Origin: Megasphaera sp. UBA1696
GTDB taxonomy: Bacteria > Bacillota > Negativicutes > Veillonellales > Megasphaeraceae
DNA: 38,873 bases
Direction of reading: 5' to 3'
Assembly (NCBI GenBank): GCA_002319965.1
Contig: DCJQ01000032.1
Coordinates: 1-38,873 of the forward strand
Below are positions 7,373 through 15,254 of the stretch, piece after piece. The notes beneath the pieces were generated by a model, which worked only from the letters and a program-made list of their open reading frames with translations, was not told the origin of the DNA and made no database searches. Within the stretch, counting starts at the first letter, position 1; each line of letters starts with the position of its first letter. The translations under genes and the position numbers were made by a program.

Positions 7373-7409
7373 ATCGTGAACCAAATCACAAATAATTTTG
7401 GTTTACAAT
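7373..7409 (+). promoter_or_regulatory. Probable BirA (biotin) operator
   Basis: TCGTGAACC (7374-7382) and GGTTTACAA (7400-7408) form an inverted pair separated by 17 bp. The known BirA operator is TTGTAAACC-N14/16-GGTTTACAA: the right half matches it fully and the left half at 7 of 9 positions. The site lies directly downstream of the -10 and ahead of the bioY ribosome binding site, where a bound biotin-dependent repressor would block transcription. The regulator gene itself is not in this window. Confidence 0.55.
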
Positions 7410-7430
7410 TATACAAAAAGGAGTGGTTTC

Positions 7431-7997
7431 ATGTCTTCATCAGCCTTGTCTGCACGCCGCTGTACTACGCGGGACTTGGTTCTATTCGCCTTATTTACAG
7501 CCTTGATTGCCATCGGCGCTTTTATCCGCATCCCCGTGCCCTTCTGTCCCTTTACCCTGCAATTATTGTTCACCACCCTAGCCGGGGCCATCTTGGGCGG
7601 CCGCCGCGGCGCCGCTTCCGTCGGCGTCTATGTCCTCCTGGGCTTAGTCGGAGTTCCGGTTTTTACGTCAGGCGGCGGACCGTCTTACATCTTCCAGCCG
7701 ACTTTCGGCTATCTCCTGGGCTTCATCGGCGGAGCCGGATTGACGGGATATTTAGCGCACCAAAGCGCCCACCCGTCCTTGAAAGATCTCCTCATTGCAA
7801 ATTTTGCCGGACTGATCGTCATTTACACCGCCGGCATGGCCTACTTAACCATGATAAACAATCTCTACCTGGGAACACCCATCAGCTTGTGGACCCTATT
7901 CGTTTACTGTTTCTTACTGCCCATTCCGGGCGACATCTTCTTGTGCATCGTCGCTGCCTTTCTGACCCGTCAAATACAGCGAAGCCTGCCGCGTTAG
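7431..7997 (+). CDS. bioY: BioY biotin transporter, substrate-binding S component
   Basis: This 188-aa, six-helix membrane protein captures biotin, alone or with the ECF energising module (none is present here). Family features visible are IRIPVPFCPFTLQLLFTTLAG in the first third, the small-residue helix GAILGGRRGAASVGVYVLLGLVGVPVF, and FQPTFGYLLGFI near the binding pocket. The frame is open from 7398, but AAGGAG lies 7 nt before the ATG at 7431, which I take as the start. It is first in an operon with bioD and bioA, so uptake is coupled to synthesis under the same promoter and putative BirA site. Confidence 0.93.
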   Translation: MSSSALSARRCTTRDLVLFALFTALIAIGAFIRIPVPFCPFTLQLLFTTLAGAILGGRRGAASVGVYVLLGLVGVPVFTSGGGPSYIFQPTFGYLLGFIGGAGLTGYLAHQSAHPSLKDLLIANFAGLIVIYTAGMAYLTMINNLYLGTPISLWTLFVYCFLLPIPGDIFLCIVAAFLTRQIQRSLPR

Positions 7998-8014
7998 AAA
8001 GGAGTTAATTCACC

Positions 8015-8683
8015 ATGAGCAAAGGAATATTTATTACCGGGACCGGTACCGATATCGGCAAGACCTATGTAACGGCCCTCTTAGTCAAGACCCTGCGTCA
8101 ACACGGCTACGACGTCGGCTACTACAAAGCTGCCATCAGCGGAGCTCCGACCGTCGCCGACAGTGACGCCGGTTTTGTCAACCGGACGGCAGCCATTGGA
8201 GAAGATTCGGACCTGCTTTTATCCTATCTCTACGACCATGCCGTATCGCCCCATTTAGCCGCCCGTTGGGAAGGCCGCCCCATTGAAAAGGAAGTCATAC
8301 TCCACGACTGGCAAAAAGTAACGGCCCGCTATCCCTACGTCACCGTCGAAGGCAGCGGAGGTATCATCTGTCCTCTTCGCGATGATGAACAGGCCTTTTT
8401 CCAGCTGGAAGACGTCATTCATTGGCTGGACCTGCCGTCGCTCATCATCTGTCCCGCCGGTCTCGGTACGATCAACGGCGCCGTCTTAACGGCATTTTAT
8501 ATGAAAGCAAAACAACTCCCCGTTCAAGGTTTCATCGTCAATCACTACACGGGGAGCCCCATGGAAAAAGACAATATCCGCATGATTGAAAAACTAAGCC
8601 AAAAACCGGTATTAGCCATTGTCGCTGATGACGACGAAATTATCGATGCCGATGCCGGCCAATTGATTCAATTATACCAATGA
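8015..8683 (+). CDS. bioD: Dethiobiotin synthetase
   Basis: This 222-aa enzyme closes the ureido ring of dethiobiotin from 7,8-diaminopelargonate, CO2 and ATP. The P-loop GTGTDIGKT (residues 9-17) is intact. VGYYKAAISG matches the substrate-lysine segment (YYKP.xSG in other BioD), SPHLAA is the family segment after it, and VEGSGGIICPL is the second phosphate/metal region. It starts at an ATG with AAAGGAG upstream, 17 nt after bioY, and is followed by bioA, which makes its substrate. Confidence 0.95.
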   Translation: MSKGIFITGTGTDIGKTYVTALLVKTLRQHGYDVGYYKAAISGAPTVADSDAGFVNRTAAIGEDSDLLLSYLYDHAVSPHLAARWEGRPIEKEVILHDWQKVTARYPYVTVEGSGGIICPLRDDEQAFFQLEDVIHWLDLPSLIICPAGLGTINGAVLTAFYMKAKQLPVQGFIVNHYTGSPMEKDNIRMIEKLSQKPVLAIVADDDEIIDADAGQLIQLYQ

Positions 8684-8696
8684 GGAGGACGTTTAC

Positions 8697-10043
8697 ATGA
8701 ATTTACTTGAAGCCGATTTAAAATATATCTGGCACCCGGCCCAACAGATGAAGGATGCCGAAGTATTTCCGCCCGTCGTCATCGACCACGGAAAAGGCTG
8801 TTATCTCTACGACACCAACGGCAAAGAATATATCGATATCATCAGTTCCTGGTGGTGCAATCTCTTGGGCCATGCCAATGAGGAAATCAACGACGCCATT
8901 AAAGATCAACTCGACAAGCTGGAACACGTCATATTTGCCAACTTTTCCCATCGTCCGGCCATCGAACTGTGCCAAACACTCCAGCCGCTGCTGCCCAAGG
9001 GCCTGACTCATTTCAACTTTACCGACAACGGGTCTTCGTCCGTCGAATGTGCCTTGAAGATGGCCTTCCAATACCAGTACCAACAGGGCCATCCGAAGCG
9101 TCAACGCTTCATGTGTTTGTCCGAATCCTACCATGGCGAAACAATTGGTGCTTTGTCCGTCGGCAGCATGGACCTCTATGCTCAAATGTATAAGCCGATG
9201 ATGATGCATAACATTCACTTCGACGGTCTCGACTGCTACCGCTGTCCCTACGGCAAAACTCGCGAGAACTGCGATTGTGAATGCTTTATCGGTGCCGAAA
9301 AGTCCTTCGCCGCCTACGGGAAGGAAACAGCCGCCCTCATCGTCGAACCGATTCTCCAAGGCGCTGCCGGCATGCGTATCTATCCGCCGGAATATTTACG
9401 ACGCCTGCGCAAACTCTGCGACCAGTACGGCGTCCTCCTCATCGACGACGAAGTCGCCGCCGGCTTTGGTCGAACGGGAAAGATGTTTGCCATTGAGCAT
9501 GCCGGCATCAGCCCCGATATTCTCTGTACGTCAAAAGGGCTTACCGGAGGCTATCTGCCCATGTCATTGACAATTACTACCGATGCCGTTTACCAAGCCT
9601 TTTACGGGGATTTCAACACCCATAAAGCCTTCGTTCACAGCCACACCTACGCCGGAAATCCCTTGGCCTGCCGCGCAGCTCTGGCCGTCCTAAAAATCAT
9701 GGAGCGAGACGACATATTAAAAAAAGCTGCCGAGAAAAGCATCTACCTTCATGAAAAGTTAGATGCTGCTCTCGGCAGCCATCACAACGTCGGCGAAATT
9801 CGCCACATCGGTCTGATCAACGCTATTGAATTAGTAGAAGACAGAGAAAGTAAACGTCCGTTCAATCCGGAAAAACGCCTCGGCTGGCACATTTTCCGCA
9901 AAGCCATGGATTTGGGATTAGTCCTGCGCCCCATTGGGGACATCCTTTACTTTAATCCGCCTTTGACCATCGAAAAAGAAACCATGGACGAAGCCGTCCG
10001 TCGCTGTGCACAAGCCGTTCACGCCGTACTGGGTGACGATTAA
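8697..10043 (+). CDS. bioA: Adenosylmethionine-8-amino-7-oxononanoate aminotransferase
   Basis: This 448-aa PLP enzyme of aminotransferase class III converts 7-keto-8-aminopelargonate to 7,8-diaminopelargonate, usually with S-adenosylmethionine as amino donor. SSWWCNLLGHA (about 51-60) is the BioA substrate-pocket signature, LIDDEVAAGFGRTG contains the cofactor Asp (about 251), and CTSKGLTGG holds the Schiff-base Lys (about 280). A Cys-rich insert (CYRCPYGKTRENCDCEC, about 180-196) may bind a metal or be structural. GAGGAGG precedes the ATG. No bioF or bioB is in the window, so the rest of the pathway is elsewhere or absent. Its stop overlaps the convergent glutaredoxin stop, with no terminator between them. 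Confidence 0.95.
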   Translation: MNLLEADLKYIWHPAQQMKDAEVFPPVVIDHGKGCYLYDTNGKEYIDIISSWWCNLLGHANEEINDAIKDQLDKLEHVIFANFSHRPAIELCQTLQPLLPKGLTHFNFTDNGSSSVECALKMAFQYQYQQGHPKRQRFMCLSESYHGETIGALSVGSMDLYAQMYKPMMMHNIHFDGLDCYRCPYGKTRENCDCECFIGAEKSFAAYGKETAALIVEPILQGAAGMRIYPPEYLRRLRKLCDQYGVLLIDDEVAAGFGRTGKMFAIEHAGISPDILCTSKGLTGGYLPMSLTITTDAVYQAFYGDFNTHKAFVHSHTYAGNPLACRAALAVLKIMERDDILKKAAEKSIYLHEKLDAALGSHHNVGEIRHIGLINAIELVEDRESKRPFNPEKRLGWHIFRKAMDLGLVLRPIGDILYFNPPLTIEKETMDEAVRRCAQAVHAVLGDD

Positions 10044-10321
10044 GCCGTCAGAGCCGCATCTAAGGCAGCTTTAACGTGAGCCTTAATTTCATCGTAAGAC
10101 TGGCCCGGCTGAGCTTCATACAGTTTTTCTGTACCGATGAACATGGACGGTACGTAATAGTAGGAATGGCCTTTTACCGCTTCGGGATTTTCCGTTTCTT
10201 CATACCAGTCAACGGTAACCTTGCGGTATTCCGGATTTTCTTCAATCAATTCAGCAAGGGCTTCTTTAGCACCTTTACAGTACGGGCAGCTATGTAAGTA
10301 AAAAGCAGTAATATTTTTCAA
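10040..10321 (-). CDS. Glutaredoxin-like thiol oxidoreductase
   Basis: This 93-aa thioredoxin-fold protein has the glutaredoxin active site CPYC near the N-terminus (FYLHSCPYCKGAKEAL), the cis-Pro strand VPSMFIG, and GQSYDEIKAHV in the last helix. It should reduce disulfides or mixed thiols in the cytoplasm. The start is a TTG at 10321 with AGGAGC about 8 nt upstream. It is second in an operon after the NifX-like protein (27-nt gap). The stop codon overlaps that of bioA through the shared palindrome TTAA (10040-10043). Confidence 0.85.
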   Translation of the reverse strand: MKNITAFYLHSCPYCKGAKEALAELIEENPEYRKVTVDWYEETENPEAVKGHSYYYVPSMFIGTEKLYEAQPGQSYDEIKAHVKAALDAALTA

Positions 10322-10348
10322 GATAATCCGCTCCTTTCAGGGAAATAA

Positions 10349-10744
10349 TCAAAGGTCATGAGAATGATGGGGCCCTTCATGATGACCATGGTGACCGCCT
10401 TCGTGGCCATGATGGCCGCAGGACGGGTTGGGATTAAACTCCAAAGTCCCGGCCAACAAGGCTTTGACGGCTTCATCGGCACTGCCGGAGACACCGCCAT
10501 ACAATTGGATGGAAGCATCGGCCAGAGCCTTTCTGGCACCGTCACCGATTCCTCCGGCAATGACCGTCGTGACGCCCAGAGACGTTAAAAAGGATACCAG
10601 TGCTCCGTGGCCTTGACCTTCCGTATCGACGATACGAGCTTCGACCAAGCGCCCATCTTCAACATCATACAGTTTAAACTGTGAGGAATGGCCGAAATGC
10701 TGGTATACATCACCATGTTCATAGGTAACAGCTATCTTCATCAT
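10349..10744 (-). CDS. NifX/NifB-type dinitrogenase Fe-Mo cofactor domain protein with His-rich tail
   Basis: This 131-aa protein contains the small alpha/beta domain shared by NifX, NafY and the NifB C-terminus (MKIAVTYEHGDVYQHFGHSSQFKLYDV; GVTTVIAGGIGDGARKAL). Its tail of about 25 residues is rich in His, plus one Cys (CGHHGHEGG and further His-Gly repeats). In anaerobes without nitrogenase, such proteins are thought to bind metal or Fe-S/Mo clusters; the tail suggests nickel, zinc or iron handling. No nitrogenase gene is visible. GGAG lies 8 nt before the ATG. It is first in an operon with a glutaredoxin and has a promoter with a palindromic operator (10802-10855). Confidence 0.85.
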   Translation of the reverse strand: MMKIAVTYEHGDVYQHFGHSSQFKLYDVEDGRLVEARIVDTEGQGHGALVSFLTSLGVTTVIAGGIGDGARKALADASIQLYGGVSGSADEAVKALLAGTLEFNPNPSCGHHGHEGGHHGHHEGPHHSHDL

Positions 10745-10801
10745 ATCAGATTCTCCTTAAATACGCCATAACTTGACGAATTTTTTATATTTCTATTTCC
10801 A

Positions 10802-10855
10802 ACATATGTCATCAATCTTTTTTCTAAGTATATGACATATGTCAGTATTTGTCAA
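10802..10855 (-). promoter_or_regulatory. Promoter with palindromic operator (TGACATATGTCA)
   Basis: On the minus strand TTGACA (10850-10855) and TATACT (10827-10832) have a 17-bp spacer. The spacer contains the perfect palindrome TGACATATGTCA (10833-10844), abutting the -10. A second, partial copy (minus-strand TGACATATGTTG) is centred 33 bp downstream at about 10805, roughly three helical turns. The TGAC-N4-GTCA form resembles sites of CRP/FNR-superfamily regulators such as HcpR. Its position between -35 and -10 suggests repression or a spacer-acting activator (inference). Confidence 0.75.
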
Positions 10856-10862
10856 CAAAAAC

Positions 10863-10907
10863 AAAAGGCTGTGAAGAAAGGATTCCCCCTCTCTTCACAG
10901 CCTTTTT
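10863..10907 (-). terminator. Rho-independent terminator of the L,D-transpeptidase gene
   Basis: AAAAGGCTGTGAAGA (10863-10877) pairs with TCTTCACAGCCTTTT, with a 14-nt loop. On the minus strand it follows the stop at 10911 and leads into TTTTGTTTTTG. It ends just before the -35 of the next operon. Confidence 0.88.
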
Positions 10908-10910
10908 GCA

Positions 10911-12020
10911 TTAGCCGCGGGAAATGACGACGGTCGGTGTTTTATCGCCTTTTACAGAATACATATTATAGACGTAATCCGGAGTTAAACTGCCATTTAA
11001 ATGGAATAAGGAATAGGCGTTAGCCGCGTTTACATACACGACATCACTCTTTACATAGCCGGGCGCAATCCCGTAAGGACTGGTCAGAATGCCTTGCTGC
11101 GGATTCCAGCGCAAATCCAGGTCAAGGGCTGTCGCAACCGCTACGGACGGCAGATAGATTTGATCGTTTTTGCCAAGAGCCCGTTTAGACAGTTTCGTTC
11201 CATTGACCACCAAGTCATAGGCTTTGGCAACGTAGGTCACATTACCGTCAGAACGGTTTATTTTATCCGAGATTTCTTTGAATTCAGCAAAGTCTTCTAC
11301 GCCATAGCCGGCCAGGGCTTTCTTTACCTGCGCTACACTTAAGGCCTGCCAGCCGTAGCCGTCCGGGTAGACGTAGTAGGATACGGCGTGTTCCGGACTG
11401 ACATCGATGACCAGGCGGTCATAATATACTGTAACCGGCGTCCCGATCGATACGTATTGATACAGGTCTTCCACATCGGGCTCCTTCATACGGATACAGC
11501 CATTAGAGACGTAGCCGCCGATAGAACCGGGATTGTTCGTCCCGTGGATTCCGTAATTGCCATGAAACCCAATCCAGCGATAGCCGATGGGATTATCCGG
11601 GCCGGATGCGATTTGGATGCTCGTATCGTCAGGGTCGATCCAGGTCGGATTCACCTCTTTATTTTGTACCTTATAAAAACCCGTCGGCGTCGGTGTCGAC
11701 GTCCGGCCTACACCGACAGGATACATTTTAATTTTTGTATCGCCCTCATAAAGGGTCAGTATACGGCTGGCTATATTGACGCCGATTTTTTTCTCCGTCG
11801 ATTTTTTAACAGTCTTTTCGACCTTCGGTTGAGCCTTGGAAGCTGCCTGGGTCCCCGTCTTCTGCGCAGACGTATTTGAAGTCTGCGGTGCAGCAGCCGG
11901 TTTTATTTCAACCTTCACCGCAAAAGGAGGCGGTGCCGTTTTGAGTTCTTCCGCATGTACCCAGGCCGCACCTGTACTCAAAGCAACGGCACAGGTTAAG
12001 GCCACCATTTTCTTCAGCAA
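10911..12020 (-). CDS. L,D-transpeptidase (YkuD) with C-terminal accessory domain
   Basis: This 369-aa secreted or envelope-anchored enzyme should make 3-3 peptidoglycan cross-links or attach proteins to the wall. It has a signal peptide (residues 1-23) and an Ala/Pro/Lys-rich linker (to about 78). The YkuD domain (80-205) holds the catalytic motif HGTNNPGSIGGYVSNGCIRM with His159 and Cys175. The C-terminal region (about 270-345: YDLVVNGTKLSKRALGKNDQIYLPSVAVATAL) looks like a copper-amine-oxidase N-type beta domain, common in Firmicute envelope proteins. The start is a TTG at 12020 with GAGGG 7 nt upstream; the ATG at 12008 lacks spacing. It is 50 nt after the permease with no terminator between, so probably co-transcribed. 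Confidence 0.92.
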   Translation of the reverse strand: MLKKMVALTCAVALSTGAAWVHAEELKTAPPPFAVKVEIKPAAAPQTSNTSAQKTGTQAASKAQPKVEKTVKKSTEKKIGVNIASRILTLYEGDTKIKMYPVGVGRTSTPTPTGFYKVQNKEVNPTWIDPDDTSIQIASGPDNPIGYRWIGFHGNYGIHGTNNPGSIGGYVSNGCIRMKEPDVEDLYQYVSIGTPVTVYYDRLVIDVSPEHAVSYYVYPDGYGWQALSVAQVKKALAGYGVEDFAEFKEISDKINRSDGNVTYVAKAYDLVVNGTKLSKRALGKNDQIYLPSVAVATALDLDLRWNPQQGILTSPYGIAPGYVKSDVVYVNAANAYSLFHLNGSLTPDYVYNMYSVKGDKTPTVVISRG

Positions 12021-12070
12021 AAAAATCCCTCGCTTTCAGGTAAAACGAATTTACTTTCATTTACAGTTGT

Positions 12071-13399
12071 TTAATTACCATCCATATCCTCTTCCCTGCC
12101 GCAGCCATTCAAGATCAAGTTGAGCAGGACGGCCGTGATACTCCCCAAGGTAATCCCGCTGTGGAGAACGATATTGGCCCACGACGGGAAGCTGTGGAAG
12201 AAATTCGGCGCCGTCAGTGTAATCATGCTGACACCGATGCTGACGGCAACGATCATCAAGTTATAGGTGCCGTCAAACTCAACCTTGCTCAGTGCCCGGA
12301 TGCCGCTGGCAATGACCATGCCGAACATGGCCACGCCGGCACCGCCTAAGACGGAATTCGGAATGGACGCCACGACGGCGGCCATCTTCGGAAAGAGTCC
12401 TAAGGCAATGAGAATAATACCGGAAGCGGCGACGACGAAGCGACTCTTGACGCGGGTAACGGCAATCAAACCGACGTTTTGGGCAAAGGCCGTATAAGGA
12501 AAGCTGTTCAAGATACCACCGATGACCGTTGACAAACCGTCAGCCCGAAGGCAGCGGGACAAGCGGTCACGTCCGATAGGAGTGCCTACGATCGACCCGA
12601 TAGCGATGCAGTCGCCCGTCGTTTCTACCATAGTGACGATCATGACGACCATCATCGATAAGATGGAGCCGATGTCAAAGGTCGGAAGGCCAAAGGAAAA
12701 GGGAGTAACCAGGCCAAACCAGGAAGCGTTTCCGACTTCCGAAAAATCAGTCTGCCCTAAAGCCATGGCAATAATCGTACCGCCAATGAGCCCCAAGAGG
12801 ACGGATACGTTGCTCAAAAATCCTTTGCCGCCGCGATAAATGGCAATGATAATAACCAATGTAATGAAAGCGAGGAATAAATTCATCGGCGAGGCAAAAT
12901 CAGGCGCCTTTGGATTCCCGCCGCCCATCCAGTTTACAGCGACAGGCAGAAGAGTAATCCCAATAATCGTAATGATGGTCCCCGTAACAACGGGCGGGAA
13001 AAATCGAATGAATCGGCTAAAGAACGGAGCAATCAAGAACGTAAACAAGCCGGCAATGATAATGGCCCCATAAATCGCCGTAATGCCGTGCTCGGCCCCA
13101 ATGAGAATCATCGGAGTTACGGAAGCAAAGGTAACGCCCTGAATCATGGGAATCCTGGCACCGACTTTCCAAAAACCCAAGGTCTGGATTAAGGTAGCAA
13201 TCCCGCAGGAAAAAAGATCGGCATTGATAAGATGTACCAGCTCCATAGGCGATAAGTGCAGGGCCTGGGCCACAATGATTGGCACGGCAACGGCACCGGC
13301 ATACATCGCCAGGACGTGCTGCAGCCCATAAGCAAACAGTTGGCCAGTCGGCAGCATTTCGTCGACGGGATGAATCTGTGCGGTTCGTTCTTCATTCAT
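12071..13399 (-). CDS. Xanthine-type nucleobase permease (NCS2/NAT family)
   Basis: This 442-aa inner-membrane protein with about 14 helices imports a purine base by cation symport. The NAT signature QNVGLIAVTRVKSRFV is at about residues 307-322 (Gln307, Asn308), and the conserved acidic residue is in VETTGDC (Glu259). The Gln-Asn form is typical of xanthine/urate carriers; uracil carriers differ here. LFAYGLQHVLAMYAGAVAVP is the standard first helix. Uptake fits the guanine deaminase and xanthine phosphoribosyltransferase elsewhere in the window. It is divergent from the Pit operon, and the downstream L,D-transpeptidase is probably on the same transcript. Confidence 0.92.
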   Translation of the reverse strand: MNEERTAQIHPVDEMLPTGQLFAYGLQHVLAMYAGAVAVPIIVAQALHLSPMELVHLINADLFSCGIATLIQTLGFWKVGARIPMIQGVTFASVTPMILIGAEHGITAIYGAIIIAGLFTFLIAPFFSRFIRFFPPVVTGTIITIIGITLLPVAVNWMGGGNPKAPDFASPMNLFLAFITLVIIIAIYRGGKGFLSNVSVLLGLIGGTIIAMALGQTDFSEVGNASWFGLVTPFSFGLPTFDIGSILSMMVVMIVTMVETTGDCIAIGSIVGTPIGRDRLSRCLRADGLSTVIGGILNSFPYTAFAQNVGLIAVTRVKSRFVVAASGIILIALGLFPKMAAVVASIPNSVLGGAGVAMFGMVIASGIRALSKVEFDGTYNLMIVAVSIGVSMITLTAPNFFHSFPSWANIVLHSGITLGSITAVLLNLILNGCGREEDMDGN

Positions 13400-13496
13400 T
13401 TGTAAAAGTCACCTCATGTTCAGAATAAGCACCATCGCGAGCCGTATTCCACGACTGTATATGGCAGTACCGTTATAAAATAATAGCAATGACTCC

Positions 13497-13524
13497 ATTA
13501 TACCATCGCCGTCAAAAAATCAAA
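13497..13524 (-). promoter_or_regulatory. Possible promoter of the permease gene
   Basis: On the minus strand TATAAT (13497-13502) has TTTGAT (13519-13524) 16 bp upstream. No purine riboswitch is visible in the leader. On the plus strand a TATAAT at 13587-13592 is a candidate -10 for the DUF47-Pit operon, but no good -35 accompanies it. Confidence 0.4.
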
Positions 13525-13622
13525 GCGCATCATCACATTTTACCTGTTCTTTACATATTCTTTGCAAAACGATGATATAGCCCTTATATAATGTTTTTCA
13601 TGTCTGTATAGGAGGAATAACT

Positions 13623-14252
13623 ATGTTCAGTATCAGCAACAAGCACGAAGAATTCTTCGATTATCTCGTAGCCAACGCCGAAAATTTCCATCGCGGCGCC
13701 GTCATCGCTCATGAAGTTATGCAAGACGTTTCCACCATTTCACTTCATTTAAAAGAAATCGTGAAATTAGAACATGAGTCATCAAAAACGAATCAAGATA
13801 TCATCTTCAAGTTGTCCCGCGTTTTCATCACGCCAATCGACCGCGAAGATTTCTATAAATTGACCTGCCAGCTCGAAAACAGCATCGACTCCCTTCAAGG
13901 AGCTTTAATGCGTACCAGCATGTACCACGTTACTACGGCTCCGGAAGCCGCCGTTACCATGACCGAGCAGCTGGTCCTCATGGGGGAAGAAATGAATAAG
14001 ATTTTCTCCCTCTTAAAAGACATCGACCGCAATCAAGCGAACCTCATGCGCCATGCCGAACGCTTAAACCGACTGGAATCGGAAATCGACCATCTTTACA
14101 GACAGGAAATTTCCCGCCTGTTCAGCGGGGAAGAAAAAGACCTGCTCAACGTCATCCGCTGGAAAGACATCCTGGGGACGCTGGAAGAAGCCTCGGACAA
14201 CGTCGAAACCCTGGCAAATACCGTTAAAGAGGTGACTATGAAGTATGCTTGA
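13623..14252 (+). CDS. DUF47 (PhoU-like) accessory protein of the Pit transporter
   Basis: This 209-aa all-helical cytoplasmic protein of the DUF47/Pit-accessory family is distantly related to PhoU. It has long amphipathic helices with acidic positions (EEFFDYLVANAENFHRGA; IDREDFYKLTCQLENSIDSLQGAL; LEEASDNVETLANTVKEV) characteristic of this family, and these are likely metal-cluster ligands. It begins at an ATG with AGGAGG upstream, and its end overlaps the start of the Pit gene by 8 nt. Such tight pairing indicates it controls or assists phosphate uptake. Confidence 0.92.
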   Translation: MFSISNKHEEFFDYLVANAENFHRGAVIAHEVMQDVSTISLHLKEIVKLEHESSKTNQDIIFKLSRVFITPIDREDFYKLTCQLENSIDSLQGALMRTSMYHVTTAPEAAVTMTEQLVLMGEEMNKIFSLLKDIDRNQANLMRHAERLNRLESEIDHLYRQEISRLFSGEEKDLLNVIRWKDILGTLEEASDNVETLANTVKEVTMKYA

Positions 14253-15240
14253 TACGTCGCTCATCATCATGGTCGTCATCCTGGCCCTTGTTTTTGACTT
14301 TATCAATGGTTTCCACGATACGGCCAACGCCATTGCCACCTGTGTATCGACGCGAGCCATTCGTCCCGGCGTCGCCATCATCGGCACTGCGATTTTAAAC
14401 TTCCTCGGCGCCATGATTTCGACCGGCGTCGCCAAAACCATCGGCGGCGACATCGTCGTTTCGCCGACCTTGGTCAATGAAATGATCATCATTGCCGGCC
14501 TCGTAGGTGCCATCATTTGGAACCTTCTGACCTGGTGGGTCGGCATGCCGTCCAGCTCGTCTCACGCCCTCATAGGCGGTATGATCGGCGCCATTATCGT
14601 TTCGGCCGGCGTAGCGGCCCTCAACGGCTTCGGGATTCTAAAAATAGTCTTATCCCTCATCATCTCGCCTATCTCGGCTATCATTACAGGCTTCATCATC
14701 ATGAAGATCATCTTCATGATCTGCCATTCCTTTAAACCGGCCAAAGTAAACCTGGTGGCCAACCGGCTGCAAGTCGTATCAGCAGCCTTGATGGCCTTTT
14801 CTCACGGTTCCAATGACGCCCAGAAATCGATGGGTATCATCACCCTGGCCCTGGTATCCGGCGGTTTTATCACCAGCTTGGAAGTCCCTGACCTGGTAAA
14901 ATTCCTCTGCGCCCTGGCCATGGCCTTGGGGACGAGTGTCGGCGGTTGGAAAATCATCCGAACCGTCGGCGGCAAGATTTTTAAAATGCATCCCGTCCAC
15001 GGCTTTGCTGCTGACTTAAACTCAGCTGTCGTCATCTTTTCAGCAACCTTGCTTCACCTGCCCGTATCGACGACGCACGTCGTTTCCGGCTCCATCATGG
15101 GCGTCGGGTCGGCCCAGCGGGTTAAAGCCGTCCACTGGAGCGTCGCCCGTCAAATGGTCACGGCCTGGGTCATGACCATCCCCTGCACAGCTGTCATGGG
15201 TGCCTTATCGTACTTTATTCTGCAGCACCTGTTTTTCTAA
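14245..15240 (+). CDS. pit: Low-affinity inorganic phosphate transporter (PiT family)
   Basis: This 331-aa membrane protein is a PiT phosphate (metal-phosphate) transporter, probably cation driven. It has the duplicated family signature: GFHDTANAIATCVSTRAI near the N-terminus and SHGSNDAQKSMGIITLAL in the second half (GxNDxxxx core). WWVGMPSSSSHALIGG and HLPVSTTHVVSGSIMG are the matching Pro-Ser-rich loops. The length is at the short end, as usual for bacterial forms paired with DUF47. It is translationally coupled to the DUF47 gene (8-nt overlap) and ends 14 nt from the convergent D-cysteine desulfhydrase gene, with no terminator in the gap. Confidence 0.95.
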   Translation: MLDTSLIIMVVILALVFDFINGFHDTANAIATCVSTRAIRPGVAIIGTAILNFLGAMISTGVAKTIGGDIVVSPTLVNEMIIIAGLVGAIIWNLLTWWVGMPSSSSHALIGGMIGAIIVSAGVAALNGFGILKIVLSLIISPISAIITGFIIMKIIFMICHSFKPAKVNLVANRLQVVSAALMAFSHGSNDAQKSMGIITLALVSGGFITSLEVPDLVKFLCALAMALGTSVGGWKIIRTVGGKIFKMHPVHGFAADLNSAVVIFSATLLHLPVSTTHVVSGSIMGVGSAQRVKAVHWSVARQMVTAWVMTIPCTAVMGALSYFILQHLFF

Positions 15241-15254
15241 AAGTTTTCTTGTCC

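Noticed and set aside
7376..8008. 210-codon frame overlapping bioY
   Set aside because: An Arg/His/Pro-rich out-of-frame shadow of bioY, which is unmistakable.
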